Shown here one piece after another: positions 15,094-25,186 of a DNA stretch of 64,000 bases. The DNA lies in contig NZ_VEVQ02000005.1 in NCBI RefSeq assembly GCF_006491595.2, positions 124,001 to 188,000 of the forward strand, written 5' to 3'. Both the position numbers and the translations under genes were made by a program. Under the pieces are notes generated by a model. The model worked only from the letters and a program-made list of their open reading frames with translations, searched no databases and was not told the origin of the DNA. Positions within the stretch are counted from its first letter, which is position 1; each line of letters starts with the position of its first letter. Origin of the DNA: Flavobacterium jejuense. GTDB taxonomy: Bacteria > Bacteroidota > Bacteroidia > Flavobacteriales > Flavobacteriaceae.

Positions 15094-16293
15094 TTATCTT
15101 TTAATTATTTTTTGTTTATTGTTACCAATAGTTAAAAAGTAAGTTCCTTTTTTTAGATGACTAATAGTAATACTATTGTTTATTTGATCAACAGTAAATG
15201 TAGCGACTTTAGCACCCAAAGTGGAATAGATAACTACTTTTTCTGGTTGTGTTATTCCTTTTATAGAAACTATTTCTGTAGCTGGGTTAGGATATAAAAT
15301 TAAATTAGAGTTCTCTGAAATAAAATTTTCTGCATCTAATGTAGTACTATCCACAACCTTTAAAACAACTGAAGTTGTATTATAGATAACAACAAATTCT
15401 TTATCACTTCCTAAATCTGGAAAATTTAAAGTACTAAATGTACCAGTAATAGTATTTGCGGTTAAAATAGTAAATTCTGAGCCTATGACTGGATTATAAT
15501 CATCCAAAAGAGTAACATTTAATCTACCATTTAAAGTTGCCACATTAGAGACTGTTACTAAATCATTTTGGGTACTATTTATATCAATATATAATTTTGC
15601 ATTATTTTCAAAAAATAAATCAGCATCAAAAACATAAGTTCCTAACCTTAAACTGCTAGTTTCACCTGGACTTAAACCATTTGTTAGATTAAAATTATTA
15701 CTATGTGAAGTATTATTTCCCGAAAGAGTTGAATTAATTACAATACTTCCATCATTTAAAATGATATCATTATTATAAAAATTATAAACTATATTAAAAA
15801 TACCCGTGTTATTTATTGTACCACTATTTGTACCAAAAGAACTACTTGTAAGGGTAGCTTCATTATTAAATGTGCCATAATTATCAAAAAAAGAATTACT
15901 TTGAAATATATTTTGGTTAGTAAAAATAGAATTGTTTTCAAAAAAAGAATTACTTTGAAATGTTCCAAGATTAATCACAGTTCCATTATTTGTAAAAAAA
16001 GATCTATTTACAATATCCCCTTCATTAGTAGCTTCTCCATTAATTCTTACTGAAGAATTATTAGTTAGTTTCCCTCTATTGAATAACTTTCCATTTATAG
16101 TATATTGACTAGCTGTTACCTCTGAACCAGCCGTAATAATAATTTCATCTGCGGTGCTTAATGTTGTTCCCGGATAACTAGGACTCCAATTTGCTTGATC
16201 TGTCCAATTTCCTATTCCAGTATATGTGTAGGTGGTTTGAGCTTCTATACTAAATGTAAAAATAGTAAATAGAATGAGTAAAATTTGTTTCAT
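15094..16293 (-). CDS. Secreted Asn-rich repeat protein with type IX sorting domain
   Basis: This 399 aa protein has a signal peptide (KQILLILFTIFTFSIEAQ) and a region (about 65-170) of degenerate repeats of the type F-x-N-N-G-x-F/I-x-N, including two copies of FQSNSFF 18 residues apart that are also near-identical in DNA (15884-15907 and 15938-15961). Such N/G/F repeats usually form a parallel beta-helix as in adhesins. The C-terminus is a T9SS type A sorting domain (NSNLILYPNPATEIVSI ... VVIYSTLGAKV ... ISHLKKGTYFLTI). It is probably a surface-exposed or adhesin-like protein. Confidence 0.8.
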   Translation of the reverse strand: MKQILLILFTIFTFSIEAQTTYTYTGIGNWTDQANWSPSYPGTTLSTADEIIITAGSEVTASQYTINGKLFNRGKLTNNSSVRINGEATNEGDIVNRSFFTNNGTVINLGTFQSNSFFENNSIFTNQNIFQSNSFFDNYGTFNNEATLTSSSFGTNSGTINNTGIFNIVYNFYNNDIILNDGSIVINSTLSGNNTSHSNNFNLTNGLSPGETSSLRLGTYVFDADLFFENNAKLYIDINSTQNDLVTVSNVATLNGRLNVTLLDDYNPVIGSEFTILTANTITGTFSTLNFPDLGSDKEFVVIYNTTSVVLKVVDSTTLDAENFISENSNLILYPNPATEIVSIKGITQPEKVVIYSTLGAKVATFTVDQINNSITISHLKKGTYFLTIGNNKQKIIKR

Positions 16294-16346
16294 TATTTTT
16301 TATTTATGATGTTTAAAAATGCAAAGATATTACACATCACTACATG

Positions 16347-16373
16347 AAAAAATCACTATAAATAGTGATTTTT
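16347..16373 (-). terminator. Terminator of the histidine operon
   Basis: A stem AAAAATCACTA / TAGTGATTTTT with a 4-nt loop lies 18 nt downstream of the hisIE stop (16391). It is A/T-flanked on both sides, so it can also act for the other strand. Confidence 0.85.
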
Positions 16374-16390
16374 ATTTTTATTAAACATAG

Positions 16391-16990
16391 CTATTTTTCT
16401 CTACTTTTCAATACATTTACAACATCATTCAATTGATAGTCTTTAGCTTGTAATAAAATTAAATAATGAAACAATAAATCAGCACTTTCAGATAGGAATA
16501 GATTATCATTGTTGTCTTTTGCTTCAATGACAACTTCTACAGCTTCTTCACCTACTTTTTGAGCTATTTTATTTATCCCTTTTGCAAATAAACTGGCTAC
16601 ATAACTCTTTTCAAAATCAGCATTTTCTTTTCTTTCTTTTATTGTGTTTTCCAATTTTGAGATAAATCCAAAATTTGGCTTGTTAACTTCCTGCCAACAT
16701 GTATCTGAACCAGTATGACAAGTTGGTCCAACTGGATTTACCCTAATTAATAAAGTATCACTATCACAGTCATTTTTAATAGAAACTAATTCTAAAAAGT
16801 TACCACTCTCCTCACCTTTTGTCCACAACCTACCTTTTGAACGACTAAAAAAAGTAACCTTATTGGTTTCCAATGTCTTATCAACAGCTTCTTGGTTCAT
16901 GTAACCCAACATTAATACATTATTTGTTGAATTATCTTGTATAATGGCTGGAATTAATCCGTCTTTGTTTTTTGTAAAATCTATTTTCAT
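16391..16990 (-). CDS. hisIE: Bifunctional phosphoribosyl-AMP cyclohydrolase / phosphoribosyl-ATP pyrophosphatase
   Basis: This 199 aa fusion catalyses steps 2 and 3 of histidine biosynthesis. The N-terminal HisI domain (about 1-110) has MLGYMNQEAVDKTLE, TFFSRSKGRLWTKGEESG and the metal-binding NDCDSDTLLI ... GPTCHTGSDTCW. The C-terminal HisE domain (about 115-199) has SYVASLFAKGINKIAQKVGEEAVEVVIEA with the acidic metal ligands. It is the last gene of the operon, 53 nt after hisF. Confidence 0.96.
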   Translation of the reverse strand: MKIDFTKNKDGLIPAIIQDNSTNNVLMLGYMNQEAVDKTLETNKVTFFSRSKGRLWTKGEESGNFLELVSIKNDCDSDTLLIRVNPVGPTCHTGSDTCWQEVNKPNFGFISKLENTIKERKENADFEKSYVASLFAKGINKIAQKVGEEAVEVVIEAKDNNDNLFLSESADLLFHYLILLQAKDYQLNDVVNVLKSREK

Positions 16991-17043
16991 CTTTCAATAT
17001 GAATGATAATTGCAATAGCAAAAATCAATTTTAAAATTATTTT

Positions 17044-17799
17044 TTATAGTCTAATTTGAATATTTTCTTTTTTTAAAAATTGCTTTAAATCTGGAATTTC
17101 AATTTCTTGGAAATGAAAAACACTAGCTGCCAATGCTGCATCAGCTTTTCCGTGAATGAATGTATCAGCAAAATGTTGGCTATTTCCTGCTCCACCAGAA
17201 GCAATAATAGGAATATTTACTAATTCAGATAATATTGCCAAAGCTTCATTTGCAAAACCGTTTTTTGTGCCATCATTATTCATTGACGTAAAAAGGATTT
17301 CTCCTGCACCTCTTTGTTCCACTTCTTTTGCCCAATCAAATAATTCAATTACTGTTGGCTCTTTTCCACCCACTAAATGGACTATCCATTTTCCATCAAT
17401 TTGTTTAGCATCGATGGCTACCACAACACACTGACTTCCAAATTTTGTGGCTAATTCGTTAATTAATTCTGGTCTCTTAACTGCAGAAGAATTAATAGAA
17501 ACTTTATCGGCTCCATTATTTAGTAAGATAGCTACATCTTCAACTGAAGAAATTCCACCACCAACAGTGAAAGGAATATTAATAGCTCTTGCTACCTCTT
17601 TTACTAAGTTTGCTAAAGTCTTTCTTCGTTCTTCAGTGGCAGAAATATCTAAGAACACCAATTCATCAGCTCCTGTTTCTGAATATTTTTTAGCCAACTC
17701 TACAGGATTACCAGCATCTTTTAAATCTAAGAAATTCAAACCTTTAACAGTACGGCCATTTTTTATATCTAAACAAGGTATTATTCGTTTTGTTAACAT
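17044..17799 (-). CDS. hisF: Imidazole glycerol phosphate synthase, cyclase subunit
   Basis: This 251 aa TIM barrel cyclises PRFAR with ammonia supplied by HisH to give IGP and AICAR. The catalytic aspartates are in [16 protein letters not shown] (residues 5-20) and VVVAIDAKQ (about 126-134). The phosphate-binding loops GGGISS and ASGGAG are present. It lies 56 nt after hisA in the operon. Confidence 0.97.
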   Translation of the reverse strand: MLTKRIIPCLDIKNGRTVKGLNFLDLKDAGNPVELAKKYSETGADELVFLDISATEERRKTLANLVKEVARAINIPFTVGGGISSVEDVAILLNNGADKVSINSSAVKRPELINELATKFGSQCVVVAIDAKQIDGKWIVHLVGGKEPTVIELFDWAKEVEQRGAGEILFTSMNNDGTKNGFANEALAILSELVNIPIIASGGAGNSQHFADTFIHGKADAALAASVFHFQEIEIPDLKQFLKKENIQIRL

Positions 17800-17855
17800 C
17801 TTTTGAGTGATTAGTTACTGGTAATTAGTGATTAGTTATAAACTGAGATTATTTA

Positions 17856-18578
17856 CTAATTACTTATAAATACTTCTAATTGTTTCAATGTAATTTTTCC
17901 TTCGTAAATAGCTTTACCAATTATAGTTCCTTCACAACCTAATTCAGCTAATTTAGGTAATTCATCAAATGTAGAAATACCACCAGAAGCGATTAATTTC
18001 ACTTTAGGGCATTCTTTTAAAATATCTTGATATAATTCAAAGCTAGGTCCTTCAAGCATACCGTCTTTAGCAATGTCGGTACAAATTACATAAGAAATTC
18101 CTTCCTTTTGATAGTTTTGAATGAAAGGAATTACTTCTTCTGTACTTTCTTCTAACCAACCAGAAATAGCAATTCTTCTATTGTTAGTATCAGCTCCAAG
18201 GATTATTTTATTGAAACCATATTGACTAATCCAATTTTTAAACAGTTCTGGTTTTTTTACTGCTACACTTCCACCTGTTATTTGATTTGCTCCACTTTCA
18301 AATGCTATTCTCAAATCTTTATTTGATTTTAAACCACCACCAAAATCGATTTTTAAACTTGTTTTTGAAGCTATTTGTTCCAAAATTTTATGATTGACAA
18401 TCTTACTTGATTTGGCTCCATCTAAATCTACTAAATGTAAATGTTGAATTCCATGTGCTTCAAAAGACTTGGCTACTTCGAGCGGATTCTCATTGTATAT
18501 TTTTTTTGTGTCATAATCACCTTTTGATAAACGAACACATTTGCCATCGATGATATCTATTGCTGGAATTATTCTCAT
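17856..18578 (-). CDS. hisA: ProFAR isomerase (1-(5-phosphoribosyl)-5-[(5-phosphoribosylamino)methylideneamino]imidazole-4-carboxamide isomerase)
   Basis: This 240 aa TIM barrel converts ProFAR to PRFAR. Hallmarks are [21 protein letters not shown] at the N-terminus, [22 protein letters not shown] (second catalytic Asp) and IASGGIST. It lies 25 nt after hisH. The intergenic spacer to hisF (17800-17855) contains short degenerate copies of TTAGTGATTAGTTA, a common kind of flavobacterial spacer repeat. Confidence 0.97.
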   Translation of the reverse strand: MRIIPAIDIIDGKCVRLSKGDYDTKKIYNENPLEVAKSFEAHGIQHLHLVDLDGAKSSKIVNHKILEQIASKTSLKIDFGGGLKSNKDLRIAFESGANQITGGSVAVKKPELFKNWISQYGFNKIILGADTNNRRIAISGWLEESTEEVIPFIQNYQKEGISYVICTDIAKDGMLEGPSFELYQDILKECPKVKLIASGGISTFDELPKLAELGCEGTIIGKAIYEGKITLKQLEVFISN

Positions 18579-18603
18579 TTTTTTAATAATTAATGAACAG
18601 TTA

Positions 18604-19197
18604 CTAGTAATTAATTGGTAGTTCTAAGAAGTTTTTTAAAATTTGCTCTCCGTGAATGCCACTTTTTTCTGGATGAAACTGAACTCCGTAAAAATTATCT
18701 TTACGTAATGCTGTTGCGTATTCTGTTTCGTAATCTGTATAAGCAATTGCATTGGAATTTTTTGGTGCATAAAAACTATGAACTAAATACATGTATTCGT
18801 TATCATTAATCCCTTTAAATAAAGGAGATTTTAGATTATAAATCGTATTCCACCCCATTTGTGGTACTTTTACTTCATTAGAAAACTTAATAATTTCTAC
18901 ATCAAAAATATTAAGCCCTTTCGTGTTGCCTTCTTCTGAACTTTTACACATTAATTGCATGCCTAAACATATACCTAAAACAGGTTGTTTCAGCGTGGGA
19001 ATTAGAATATTTAAACCACTTTCTTTCAATTTTTCCATAGCACTACTCGCTTCTCCAACACCAGGGAAAATCACTTTATCTGCACTTTTAATTAAATTCC
19101 AATCATTGGTTACAAAAGCCTCAAAACCTATCCTTTCTATCGCAAAAAGAATACTTTGAATATTTCCTGCACCGTAATCTATTATGGCTATTTTCAT
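18604..19197 (-). CDS. hisH: Imidazole glycerol phosphate synthase, glutamine amidotransferase subunit
   Basis: This 197 aa class I glutaminase supplies ammonia to HisF. It has the nucleophile elbow [10 protein letters not shown] with the catalytic Cys, the oxyanion region [10 protein letters not shown] at the N-terminus, and the His-Glu pair in [10 protein letters not shown]. Its start lies 96 nt after hisB, the widest gap in the operon. Confidence 0.97.
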   Translation of the reverse strand: MKIAIIDYGAGNIQSILFAIERIGFEAFVTNDWNLIKSADKVIFPGVGEASSAMEKLKESGLNILIPTLKQPVLGICLGMQLMCKSSEEGNTKGLNIFDVEIIKFSNEVKVPQMGWNTIYNLKSPLFKGINDNEYMYLVHSFYAPKNSNAIAYTDYETEYATALRKDNFYGVQFHPEKSGIHGEQILKNFLELPINY

Positions 19198-19293
19198 TTG
19201 TATGGTCTTAAAGTTTAAAGTCGAAGGTCTTAAAATCTATTTTAGAAGAATTATTCTCCTTTTGGCTTTATGGCTTTCAAACTTTTTACTTAT

Positions 19294-20430
19294 TTAAAGC
19301 ACTCCTTTTGTACTTGGTAAAATCATTTTGTCAGCATCTCGTTTTACAGCTACTTTAATAGCTTTGGCAAACCCCTTAAATATGGCTTCAATTTTATGAT
19401 GTTCATTTGTTCCTTCTGCTTTTACGTTTAGATTGGCTTTAGCTCCATCAGTAAATGATTTAAAGAAATGAGAGAACATTTCAGTAGGCATCTCTCCTAT
19501 TTTTTCACGTTTGAATTCTGCTTCCCAGACCAACCAATTTCTGCCACCAAAATCAATTGCTATCTGAGCCAAACAATCGTCCATTGGTAAACAAAATCCA
19601 TAACGTTCAATACCTAATTTATTGCCTAATGCTTTTGCAAAAACCTCTCCTAATGCAATTGCAGTATCTTCAATAGTATGATGTTCATCTACTTCTAAAT
19701 CACCTTTCACTTGAATGTCTAAATCCATTTGTCCATGACGTGAAATTTGATCTAACATATGATCAAAAAAAGCTAAACCAGTATTAATATTGCTTTTTCC
19801 GGTTCCGTCTAAGTTTAAAGTAATAGCAATATCTGTTTCATTAGTTTTACGAATAATTGAAGCCGATCTTTCTTCTAATTTTAAGAATTCGTAAATTTTC
19901 TGCCAATCATTGCTTTCTAAAGCAATTACTGAATTTAATTCTTCTCTTTTAACAGAGATTTCTCCAGTTCCAAGATTTGTGTTATCATTAATAAAAATAG
20001 CTTTAGACCCTAAATTTTTGGCTAACTCTACGTCAGTCAAGCGATCACCAATTACGAATGAATTAGTTAAATCATACGCTTTAGAGAAATATTCGGTTAA
20101 CAATCCTATTCCTGGTTTACGTGTGTTGGCATTTTCATGTGGGAAAGTTCTATCTAAGAAAACATTTTTAAATATAACACCTTCATTTTCATACGTTTTC
20201 ATAATAAAATCATGAACAGACCAAAAAGTATCTTCTGGAAAAGAATCAGTACCAAGACCGTCTTGATTAGTAATCATCACTAATTCATAATCTAATTCCT
20301 TAGCAATTTTACTTAGATAAGGAATACATTTTGGATAGAAAATCATTTTTTCAAATGAATCAATTTGTTCGTCAACAGTTTCTTTTATTACAGTTCCATC
20401 TCTATCGATGAATAAGACTTTTTTAGACAT
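19294..20430 (-). CDS. hisB: Bifunctional histidinol-phosphatase / imidazoleglycerol-phosphate dehydratase
   Basis: This 378 aa fusion combines an N-terminal HAD phosphatase (about 1-165: [43 protein letters not shown]) and a C-terminal IGP dehydratase (about 185-378: [51 protein letters not shown], with the His/Glu ligands for manganese). It covers two steps of the pathway. It overlaps the end of hisC by 8 nt. Confidence 0.97.
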   Translation of the reverse strand: MSKKVLFIDRDGTVIKETVDEQIDSFEKMIFYPKCIPYLSKIAKELDYELVMITNQDGLGTDSFPEDTFWSVHDFIMKTYENEGVIFKNVFLDRTFPHENANTRKPGIGLLTEYFSKAYDLTNSFVIGDRLTDVELAKNLGSKAIFINDNTNLGTGEISVKREELNSVIALESNDWQKIYEFLKLEERSASIIRKTNETDIAITLNLDGTGKSNINTGLAFFDHMLDQISRHGQMDLDIQVKGDLEVDEHHTIEDTAIALGEVFAKALGNKLGIERYGFCLPMDDCLAQIAIDFGGRNWLVWEAEFKREKIGEMPTEMFSHFFKSFTDGAKANLNVKAEGTNEHHKIEAIFKGFAKAIKVAVKRDADKMILPSTKGVL

Positions 20431-21487
20431 TTTTTAAATTTTTAAGTAATTCAATCACTTTTTCATTTTCTTCTTTTGTACCAATGCTAATTCTAAGGCA
20501 ACTTCTACATAAAGAATCATTTGAACGATTTCGCACCACTATTCCATTTTCTAAAAATTGATTGTATTGAAAAGTAGCATTATCCACTCTAAAGAGTATA
20601 AAATTAGTTTCTGATGGGAAAATTTCAGTTACTATTTTACATCGTACTAAAGCCTTCATTACTTTTTCTCTTTCCTTTTTAATATCTTCAATTTCATAGA
20701 TGTATTTTAAGCTTGCTAATTTTTCTATGGCTAAATTTTGAGAAACGCTATTCACATTATATGGAGGTTTAATTTTTTCTAAAACAGTTATAATATCTTG
20801 AGAAGCAAATAATAATCCTAAACGTAAACCAGCCATTCCGTAGGCTTTAGATAAAGTTTGTACAATTACTAAATTTTCAAATTCAGAAATCCTTTTTAAC
20901 CATGTTGGTTTATCTGAAAATTCAATATAGGCTTCATCAATGACAACTAACCCATTAAATTCATTTAAAATTCGCAAAATACTTTCTTCTGAAAAAGTAT
21001 TTCCAGTGGGGTTATTTGGAGAACAAAGGAAAATTATTTTTGTATTTTCATTCACTCTATTCAGAATAGAATTGACATTAGGTTGAAAATCATCCGTTAA
21101 AATGATTTTTTTATTTTGTATTGCATTTAGATTAGCTAAAACGCTATACATGCCATATGTAGGTGGTAAAGTGATAACATTATCAATATTAGGCTCACAA
21201 AAGGCTCTAAATAACAAATCTAGAACTTCATCACTACCATTACCTACTAAAATGTTTTGTACTGAAATATTTTTTATTTCTGACAAAACCTCTTTTAAAG
21301 CTTTCTGATGTGGATCTGGATAACGATTAAGACCATTTTCGAAAGGGTTTTCATTAGCGTCTAAAAAAATCATATCGTCATTATTTAATTCGTTAAATTC
21401 ATCTCTAGCTGATGAATATGGACGCATAGTTTTTACATTTTCTCTAATGAGCGATTCTAAATTCACATTCTTAACGTTAATTTCCAT
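20423..21487 (-). CDS. hisC: Histidinol-phosphate aminotransferase
   Basis: This 354 aa fold type I PLP enzyme transaminates imidazole acetol phosphate. Features are [15 protein letters not shown] near the N-terminus, [33 protein letters not shown] and [16 protein letters not shown], with the PLP lysine in SKA. It lies 8 nt after hisD. Confidence 0.96.
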   Translation of the reverse strand: MEINVKNVNLESLIRENVKTMRPYSSARDEFNELNNDDMIFLDANENPFENGLNRYPDPHQKALKEVLSEIKNISVQNILVGNGSDEVLDLLFRAFCEPNIDNVITLPPTYGMYSVLANLNAIQNKKIILTDDFQPNVNSILNRVNENTKIIFLCSPNNPTGNTFSEESILRILNEFNGLVVIDEAYIEFSDKPTWLKRISEFENLVIVQTLSKAYGMAGLRLGLLFASQDIITVLEKIKPPYNVNSVSQNLAIEKLASLKYIYEIEDIKKEREKVMKALVRCKIVTEIFPSETNFILFRVDNATFQYNQFLENGIVVRNRSNDSLCRSCLRISIGTKEENEKVIELLKNLKNV

Positions 21488-21495
21488 AATAAAAC

Positions 21496-22800
21496 TTAAA
21501 TTTTGTTTGTTTGTTTATTTGTTATTTTGTTTAATCTTAATGTTACAGCATTTTTATGTGCTTGCAATCCTTCTGCTTCTGCCATTAATTCTATTGACTT
21601 GCCAATATTAATTATCCCTTCTTTTGAAATTTTTTGAAACGTCATAGCTTTTAAAAAACTATCTAAATTGACACCACTATAACTTTTTGAATAACCATTT
21701 GTTGGTAATGTATGGTTTGTACCAGAGGCATAGTCACCAGCACTTTCTGGTGTATAGTTTCCAATAAAAATAGAACCTGCATTTTCAATATTATTTAAAA
21801 AATAATCCTCATTCTTTGCACAAATAATAAAATGTTCTGGACCATACTCATTTATTAATTTTAAGGCATTCTCATCATTATCAACAAAAATTAACTTTGA
21901 ATTATTTATAGCAACCTGAGCAATTTCTTTTCTTGGTAAAACTTCTAATTGTTTGTAAATTTCTTGTTCCACATCATTTAAAACATTTTTTGAAGTAGTT
22001 ACCAAAATTACTTGACTATCTTTTCCATGTTCAGCTTGACTTAATAAATCAGAAGCTACAAAGCTTGGTATTGCTGATTCATCTGCAAAAACTAATAATT
22101 CACTTGGTCCTGCTGGCATGTCTATAGCAACGCCTAATTGTGATGCATATTGTTTTGCTATAGTAACAAATTGATTTCCTGGGCCAAAAATTTTATATAC
22201 TTTTTCTATAGACTCAGTTCCAAATGTCATTGCAGCAATAGCTTGAATACCTCCTATTTTATATATTTTTGTTACGCCACATAATTGCGCAGCAAATAAA
22301 ATAGTTGGATTAATACTCCCTTTTTTATCGGGTGGAGTACATAAAACAATTTCTTTGCAACCAGCAATTTTTGCAGGAACCGCTAACATTAAAACTGTTG
22401 AGAATAAAGGTGCTGAACCACCAGGTATATATAGACCTACTCTTTGAATAGATCTTTTTTCTTGCCAACACATAACACCTTTTGTTGTTTCAACTTCTAT
22501 TTTAGTTGTTCTTTGAGATGTATGAAACTTTTCAATATTTGACTTTGCTAAACTAATTGCACTCTTTAAATCACTTGCTATTTCATTTATTGCCGTATCT
22601 ATTTCATTTTGAGGTACAACAAAGTTTGTAAGATTTATACCATCAAACAGAGAAGTATATTTTAAAACTGCTTGATCTCCTTTTTGTTGAACCTCTTTAA
22701 AGATTCCTTTTACTGTTTCTTCAACTTCGCTAAAAGTTTGAGTTGGTCGTTTTAATACTTCTGACCAATCTTCAAATTTTGGATTATATATTTTATTCAT
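21496..22800 (-). CDS. hisD: Histidinol dehydrogenase
   Basis: This 434 aa enzyme carries out the last two oxidations of histidinol to histidine with NAD and zinc. Signatures are VGLYIPGGSAPLFSTVLMLAVPAKIAGC, FGPGNQFVTIAKQYASQLGVAIDMPAGPSELLVFAD, SDLLSQAEHGKDSQVILVT, and the C-terminal YTPESAGDYASGTNHTLPTNG. It lies 21 nt after hisG. Confidence 0.97.
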   Translation of the reverse strand: MNKIYNPKFEDWSEVLKRPTQTFSEVEETVKGIFKEVQQKGDQAVLKYTSLFDGINLTNFVVPQNEIDTAINEIASDLKSAISLAKSNIEKFHTSQRTTKIEVETTKGVMCWQEKRSIQRVGLYIPGGSAPLFSTVLMLAVPAKIAGCKEIVLCTPPDKKGSINPTILFAAQLCGVTKIYKIGGIQAIAAMTFGTESIEKVYKIFGPGNQFVTIAKQYASQLGVAIDMPAGPSELLVFADESAIPSFVASDLLSQAEHGKDSQVILVTTSKNVLNDVEQEIYKQLEVLPRKEIAQVAINNSKLIFVDNDENALKLINEYGPEHFIICAKNEDYFLNNIENAGSIFIGNYTPESAGDYASGTNHTLPTNGYSKSYSGVNLDSFLKAMTFQKISKEGIINIGKSIELMAEAEGLQAHKNAVTLRLNKITNKQTNKI

Positions 22801-22821
22801 TTTCTTTTAATTTGTTATTAG

Positions 22822-23679
22822 TTAAAGAACCATTTTTTCAATTGGACAAACAAGAATGCCTTCAGCACCAGCTTCTTTTAATTGATCTATAACTTCCCAA
22901 AACGTATCTTCTTCAATAACTGAATGCAAACTACTCCAACCTGCTTGACTTAAAGGCATAACTGTTGGACTTTTTAAAACAGGCAGTATTTTGGTTATCA
23001 AATCAATTTTATTATTGGGTACATTCATTAAAATATACTTTGATTTTCTGGAACGTAAAACGGATTGGATACGAAACTGTAATTTATCCAAAATTTGTTT
23101 GGCTTCAAATGAAATTTCTGGAGAAATAGCAAGAACAGCCTCACTTTTTAAGATTACTTCAACTTCTTTTAGTCCATTTTTAAATAAAGTACTTCCACTT
23201 GAAACAATATCTACAATAGCATCTGATAAACCAATATTAGGAGCAATTTCTACTGAACCTGAAATTTGGTGAATGTCTACAGTCATACCTTTTGATTTGA
23301 AATAATCAATAACCGTATTTGGATAAGAAGTTGCTACCCTTAATCCATCTAAATCATTTAATGCTTTGTATTCAAATGCTTTTGGAACTGCTACAGAAAC
23401 TTTACATTTTGAAAATCCTAATTTTTCAGCTACAGTAATGTTTTTTCCCTTTTCTACAAGTAAATTATCACCAACAATAGCTGCATCTACTACTCCATCC
23501 AATAAATATTGAGGAATGTCCGAATTACGTAAAAAATAAACTTCTAGTGGAAAATTGGAAGCTGTAACTTTTAATTGGTCGTTATCGTTGTAAATAGTAA
23601 TGCCAGAATCTTTTAAGAGTTGAATACTCTCGTCGTAAAGTCTACCTGATTTTTGAATTGCAATTTTTAAGATACTCAT
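22822..23679 (-). CDS. hisG: ATP phosphoribosyltransferase, long form
   Basis: This is the first committed enzyme of histidine synthesis. The start is placed at ATG 23679, giving 285 aa beginning SILKIAIQKSGRLYDES. The longer open frame to 23751 would begin inside the attenuator terminator stem and adds unrelated sequence. It has the catalytic core (VDAAIVGDNLLVEKG, ATSYPNTVIDYFKSKG, SGSVEIAPNIGLSDAIVDIVSSGSTL) and a C-terminal ACT-like regulatory domain (about 210-285), so it is the long, hexameric form inhibited by histidine and independent of HisZ. Confidence 0.95.
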   Translation of the reverse strand: MSILKIAIQKSGRLYDESIQLLKDSGITIYNDNDQLKVTASNFPLEVYFLRNSDIPQYLLDGVVDAAIVGDNLLVEKGKNITVAEKLGFSKCKVSVAVPKAFEYKALNDLDGLRVATSYPNTVIDYFKSKGMTVDIHQISGSVEIAPNIGLSDAIVDIVSSGSTLFKNGLKEVEVILKSEAVLAISPEISFEAKQILDKLQFRIQSVLRSRKSKYILMNVPNNKIDLITKILPVLKSPTVMPLSQAGWSSLHSVIEEDTFWEVIDQLKEAGAEGILVCPIEKMVL

Positions 23680-23730
23680 TGTTTGTTTTAAGATAGGTTT
23701 GAGTACATCACTGCGTTTTTTAAAAAGAAA

Positions 23731-23759
23731 AAACCCGTTTGATCTACTCAAACGGGTTT
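23731..23759 (-). terminator. his operon attenuator terminator
   Basis: A perfect 12-bp stem AAACCCGTTTGA / TCAAACGGGTTT with a 5-nt loop is followed on the minus strand by TTTCTTTTTA. It sits between the leader peptide stop (23788) and hisG (23679). Intrinsic termination here would block the whole operon when histidyl-tRNA is plentiful. Confidence 0.9.
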
Positions 23760-23787
23760 ATAATTATTTTGATATATTACAAAATCA

Positions 23788-23847
23788 CTATTGCCTCGCT
23801 CGAGCGTGGAAAAAATGATGGTGATGATGTAATTTATTTGTAAACAT
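23788..23847 (-). CDS. hisL: his operon leader peptide
   Basis: This 19 aa frame (ATG 23847, TAG 23788) encodes MFTNKL, then five consecutive His codons, then FFH-ARARQ. An in-frame ATG at 23868 would give 26 aa, but it lies only 3 nt from the -7 promoter element, so it is probably at or before the transcript start. Ribosome stalling at the His run when charged tRNA-His is scarce would favour antitermination at the 23731-23759 hairpin. A 10-bp palindrome CGCTCGAGCG (23797-23806) within the last codons may take part in the alternative folding. Confidence 0.88.
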   Translation of the reverse strand: MFTNKLHHHHHFFHARARQ

Positions 23848-23870
23848 TTCTATGTTATTTTTTAACATTG

Positions 23871-23903
23871 CAAATATAAAGACATTATTATTTACAAAAC
23901 AAA
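23871..23903 (-). promoter_or_regulatory. his operon promoter
   Basis: On the minus strand TTTG (23903-23900) and TATATTTG (23878-23871) are spaced by 21 nt, matching the Bacteroidota consensus. Transcription should start a few bases downstream, just before the leader peptide. Confidence 0.75.
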
Positions 23904-23946
23904 TCTTTTTTAAAAATTATACTTTGTTTAATGATAAAGTGAAAAC

Positions 23947-24663
23947 TTATGCAAGGTTTACACCAAAAACATGTCCGACTATAGCAGTTAAAACCATGGC
24001 TATAGTCCCCCAAGAAGTAACTCGAAGCACTGCTTTTAAAACATTTGAACCTCCAGTTTTTGCTGCTAAAGCTCCTAAAAATGCTAAAAATAAAATAGCC
24101 AATGCATACAGCCAATATTCCATATTATGCACTGGTAAAAAAAGAGTAACTAAAAAGGCTAAAGCTCCTCCAACAGTAAATGAAGCTCCAGAAGCTAAAG
24201 CTGCTTGTAAAGGTTTCGCTTGACTTATTTCATTAATTCCTAGTTCATCTCTTACATGAGCTCCTAAAGCATCATGACGTGTTAATTCTTTTGCGACTTG
24301 TAAAGCTGTTTCTTTCTTTAGACCTCTTCCCTCATAAATTTGAGCTAAACGCTGTAGTTCAATTTCTGGCATTTCTCTGAGTTCGATTTTCTCTCTTTCA
24401 ATATCTGCTTTTTCAACATCCGTTTGAGAACTTACTGAAACATATTCTCCAGCTGCCATCGATAAAGCTCCTGCTACTAATCCTGCTAATGTAGCCAAAA
24501 TTACAGGTTCTCTAAATTCACTAGCCGCAGCTACACCTATTGCAATACTTGAAGTTGATAAGATGCCATCATTTGCACCTAAAACAGCTGCCCGTAACCA
24601 ATTACTTTTATGGATATAATGATTGTCTAAATAGCTCTCTAATTCCTTTTCTTTTTCATCCAT
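23947..24663 (-). CDS. VIT1/CCC1-family metal transporter
   Basis: This 238 aa protein has the VIT/CCC1 signature: WLRAAVLGANDGILSTSSIAIGVAAAS in the first helix, then AGLVAGALSMAAGEYVSVSSQ, a cytoplasmic helical loop with many Glu (EKADIEREKIELREMPEIEL, metal binding in plant VIT1), and three C-terminal helices. Family members carry Fe2+/Mn2+ out of the cytosol. It overlaps the 172 aa gene by 8 nt and ends the metal-efflux operon, consistent with iron/manganese export. Confidence 0.85.
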   Translation of the reverse strand: MDEKEKELESYLDNHYIHKSNWLRAAVLGANDGILSTSSIAIGVAAASEFREPVILATLAGLVAGALSMAAGEYVSVSSQTDVEKADIEREKIELREMPEIELQRLAQIYEGRGLKKETALQVAKELTRHDALGAHVRDELGINEISQAKPLQAALASGASFTVGGALAFLVTLFLPVHNMEYWLYALAILFLAFLGALAAKTGGSNVLKAVLRVTSWGTIAMVLTAIVGHVFGVNLA

Positions 24664-25174
24664 TATTAATTAGATTAATCGTGATTATCTTCGTACTCTT
24701 CCTTAGAGTCTCAGCGTTGTTAAGTTGATTATTTGTCTCTCTTATTTCAGTATGACGAATTTCTCCACCTGAAGTTCCCACTGATTTTGCAAATACACAG
24801 GTTAAAATTGCAACGCCTAATGTAGCATACATTACAAATTTAACTTTACTATTATTTTTAAGATTTAAATAAAAACTAATTAATCCTAATAAACCAGTTG
24901 CGTATAAAAATAGAACGAATTTTTCAGCTAGTTCTTCATGTTCGTGAATGATTTTATGACCAATATTTGGCAAATCTTCAACCATCTCCTCAGCTCCTTC
25001 ACCTGTTGCCATACTTGCAAATCCAAATATTGCAGCAATAGCTAAGAGTAAAAATGCTGTATTTTGTACAGATTTATTTTTTAAAACTATTCCAACTAAT
25101 AAAATACCGGTTCCAAAAATTAATCCAATAATTGGAAAATGGTTTATTACCATGTGTAAATGTGCATCGTTCAT
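24656..25174 (-). CDS. DUF2231-like four-helix membrane protein
   Basis: This 172 aa protein begins MNDAHLHMVINHFPIIGLIFG, with paired His residues near the first helix as in DUF2231 membrane proteins. It has four membrane helices and a loop with GEGAEEMVEDLPNIGHKIIHEHEELAEKFV rich in His/Glu that could bind metal or haem. It lies 12 nt after the adaptor gene and overlaps the VIT gene. A metal- or haem-binding membrane role is inferred. Confidence 0.65.
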   Translation of the reverse strand: MNDAHLHMVINHFPIIGLIFGTGILLVGIVLKNKSVQNTAFLLLAIAAIFGFASMATGEGAEEMVEDLPNIGHKIIHEHEELAEKFVLFLYATGLLGLISFYLNLKNNSKVKFVMYATLGVAILTCVFAKSVGTSGGEIRHTEIRETNNQLNNAETLRKSTKIITINLINNG

Positions 25175-25186
25175 AAAAATACTTAT

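Noticed and set aside
15838..15962. Possible CRISPR-like or tandem DNA repeats
   Set aside because: The repeated 24-mer is the coding DNA of the FQSNSFF protein repeats, spaced by one 18-residue unit. There are no spacers of CRISPR type.
22822..23751. hisG start at 23751 (309 aa)
   Set aside because: The extra 24 codons lie in the attenuator terminator and its T-run. ATG 23679 begins the family-typical N-terminus.
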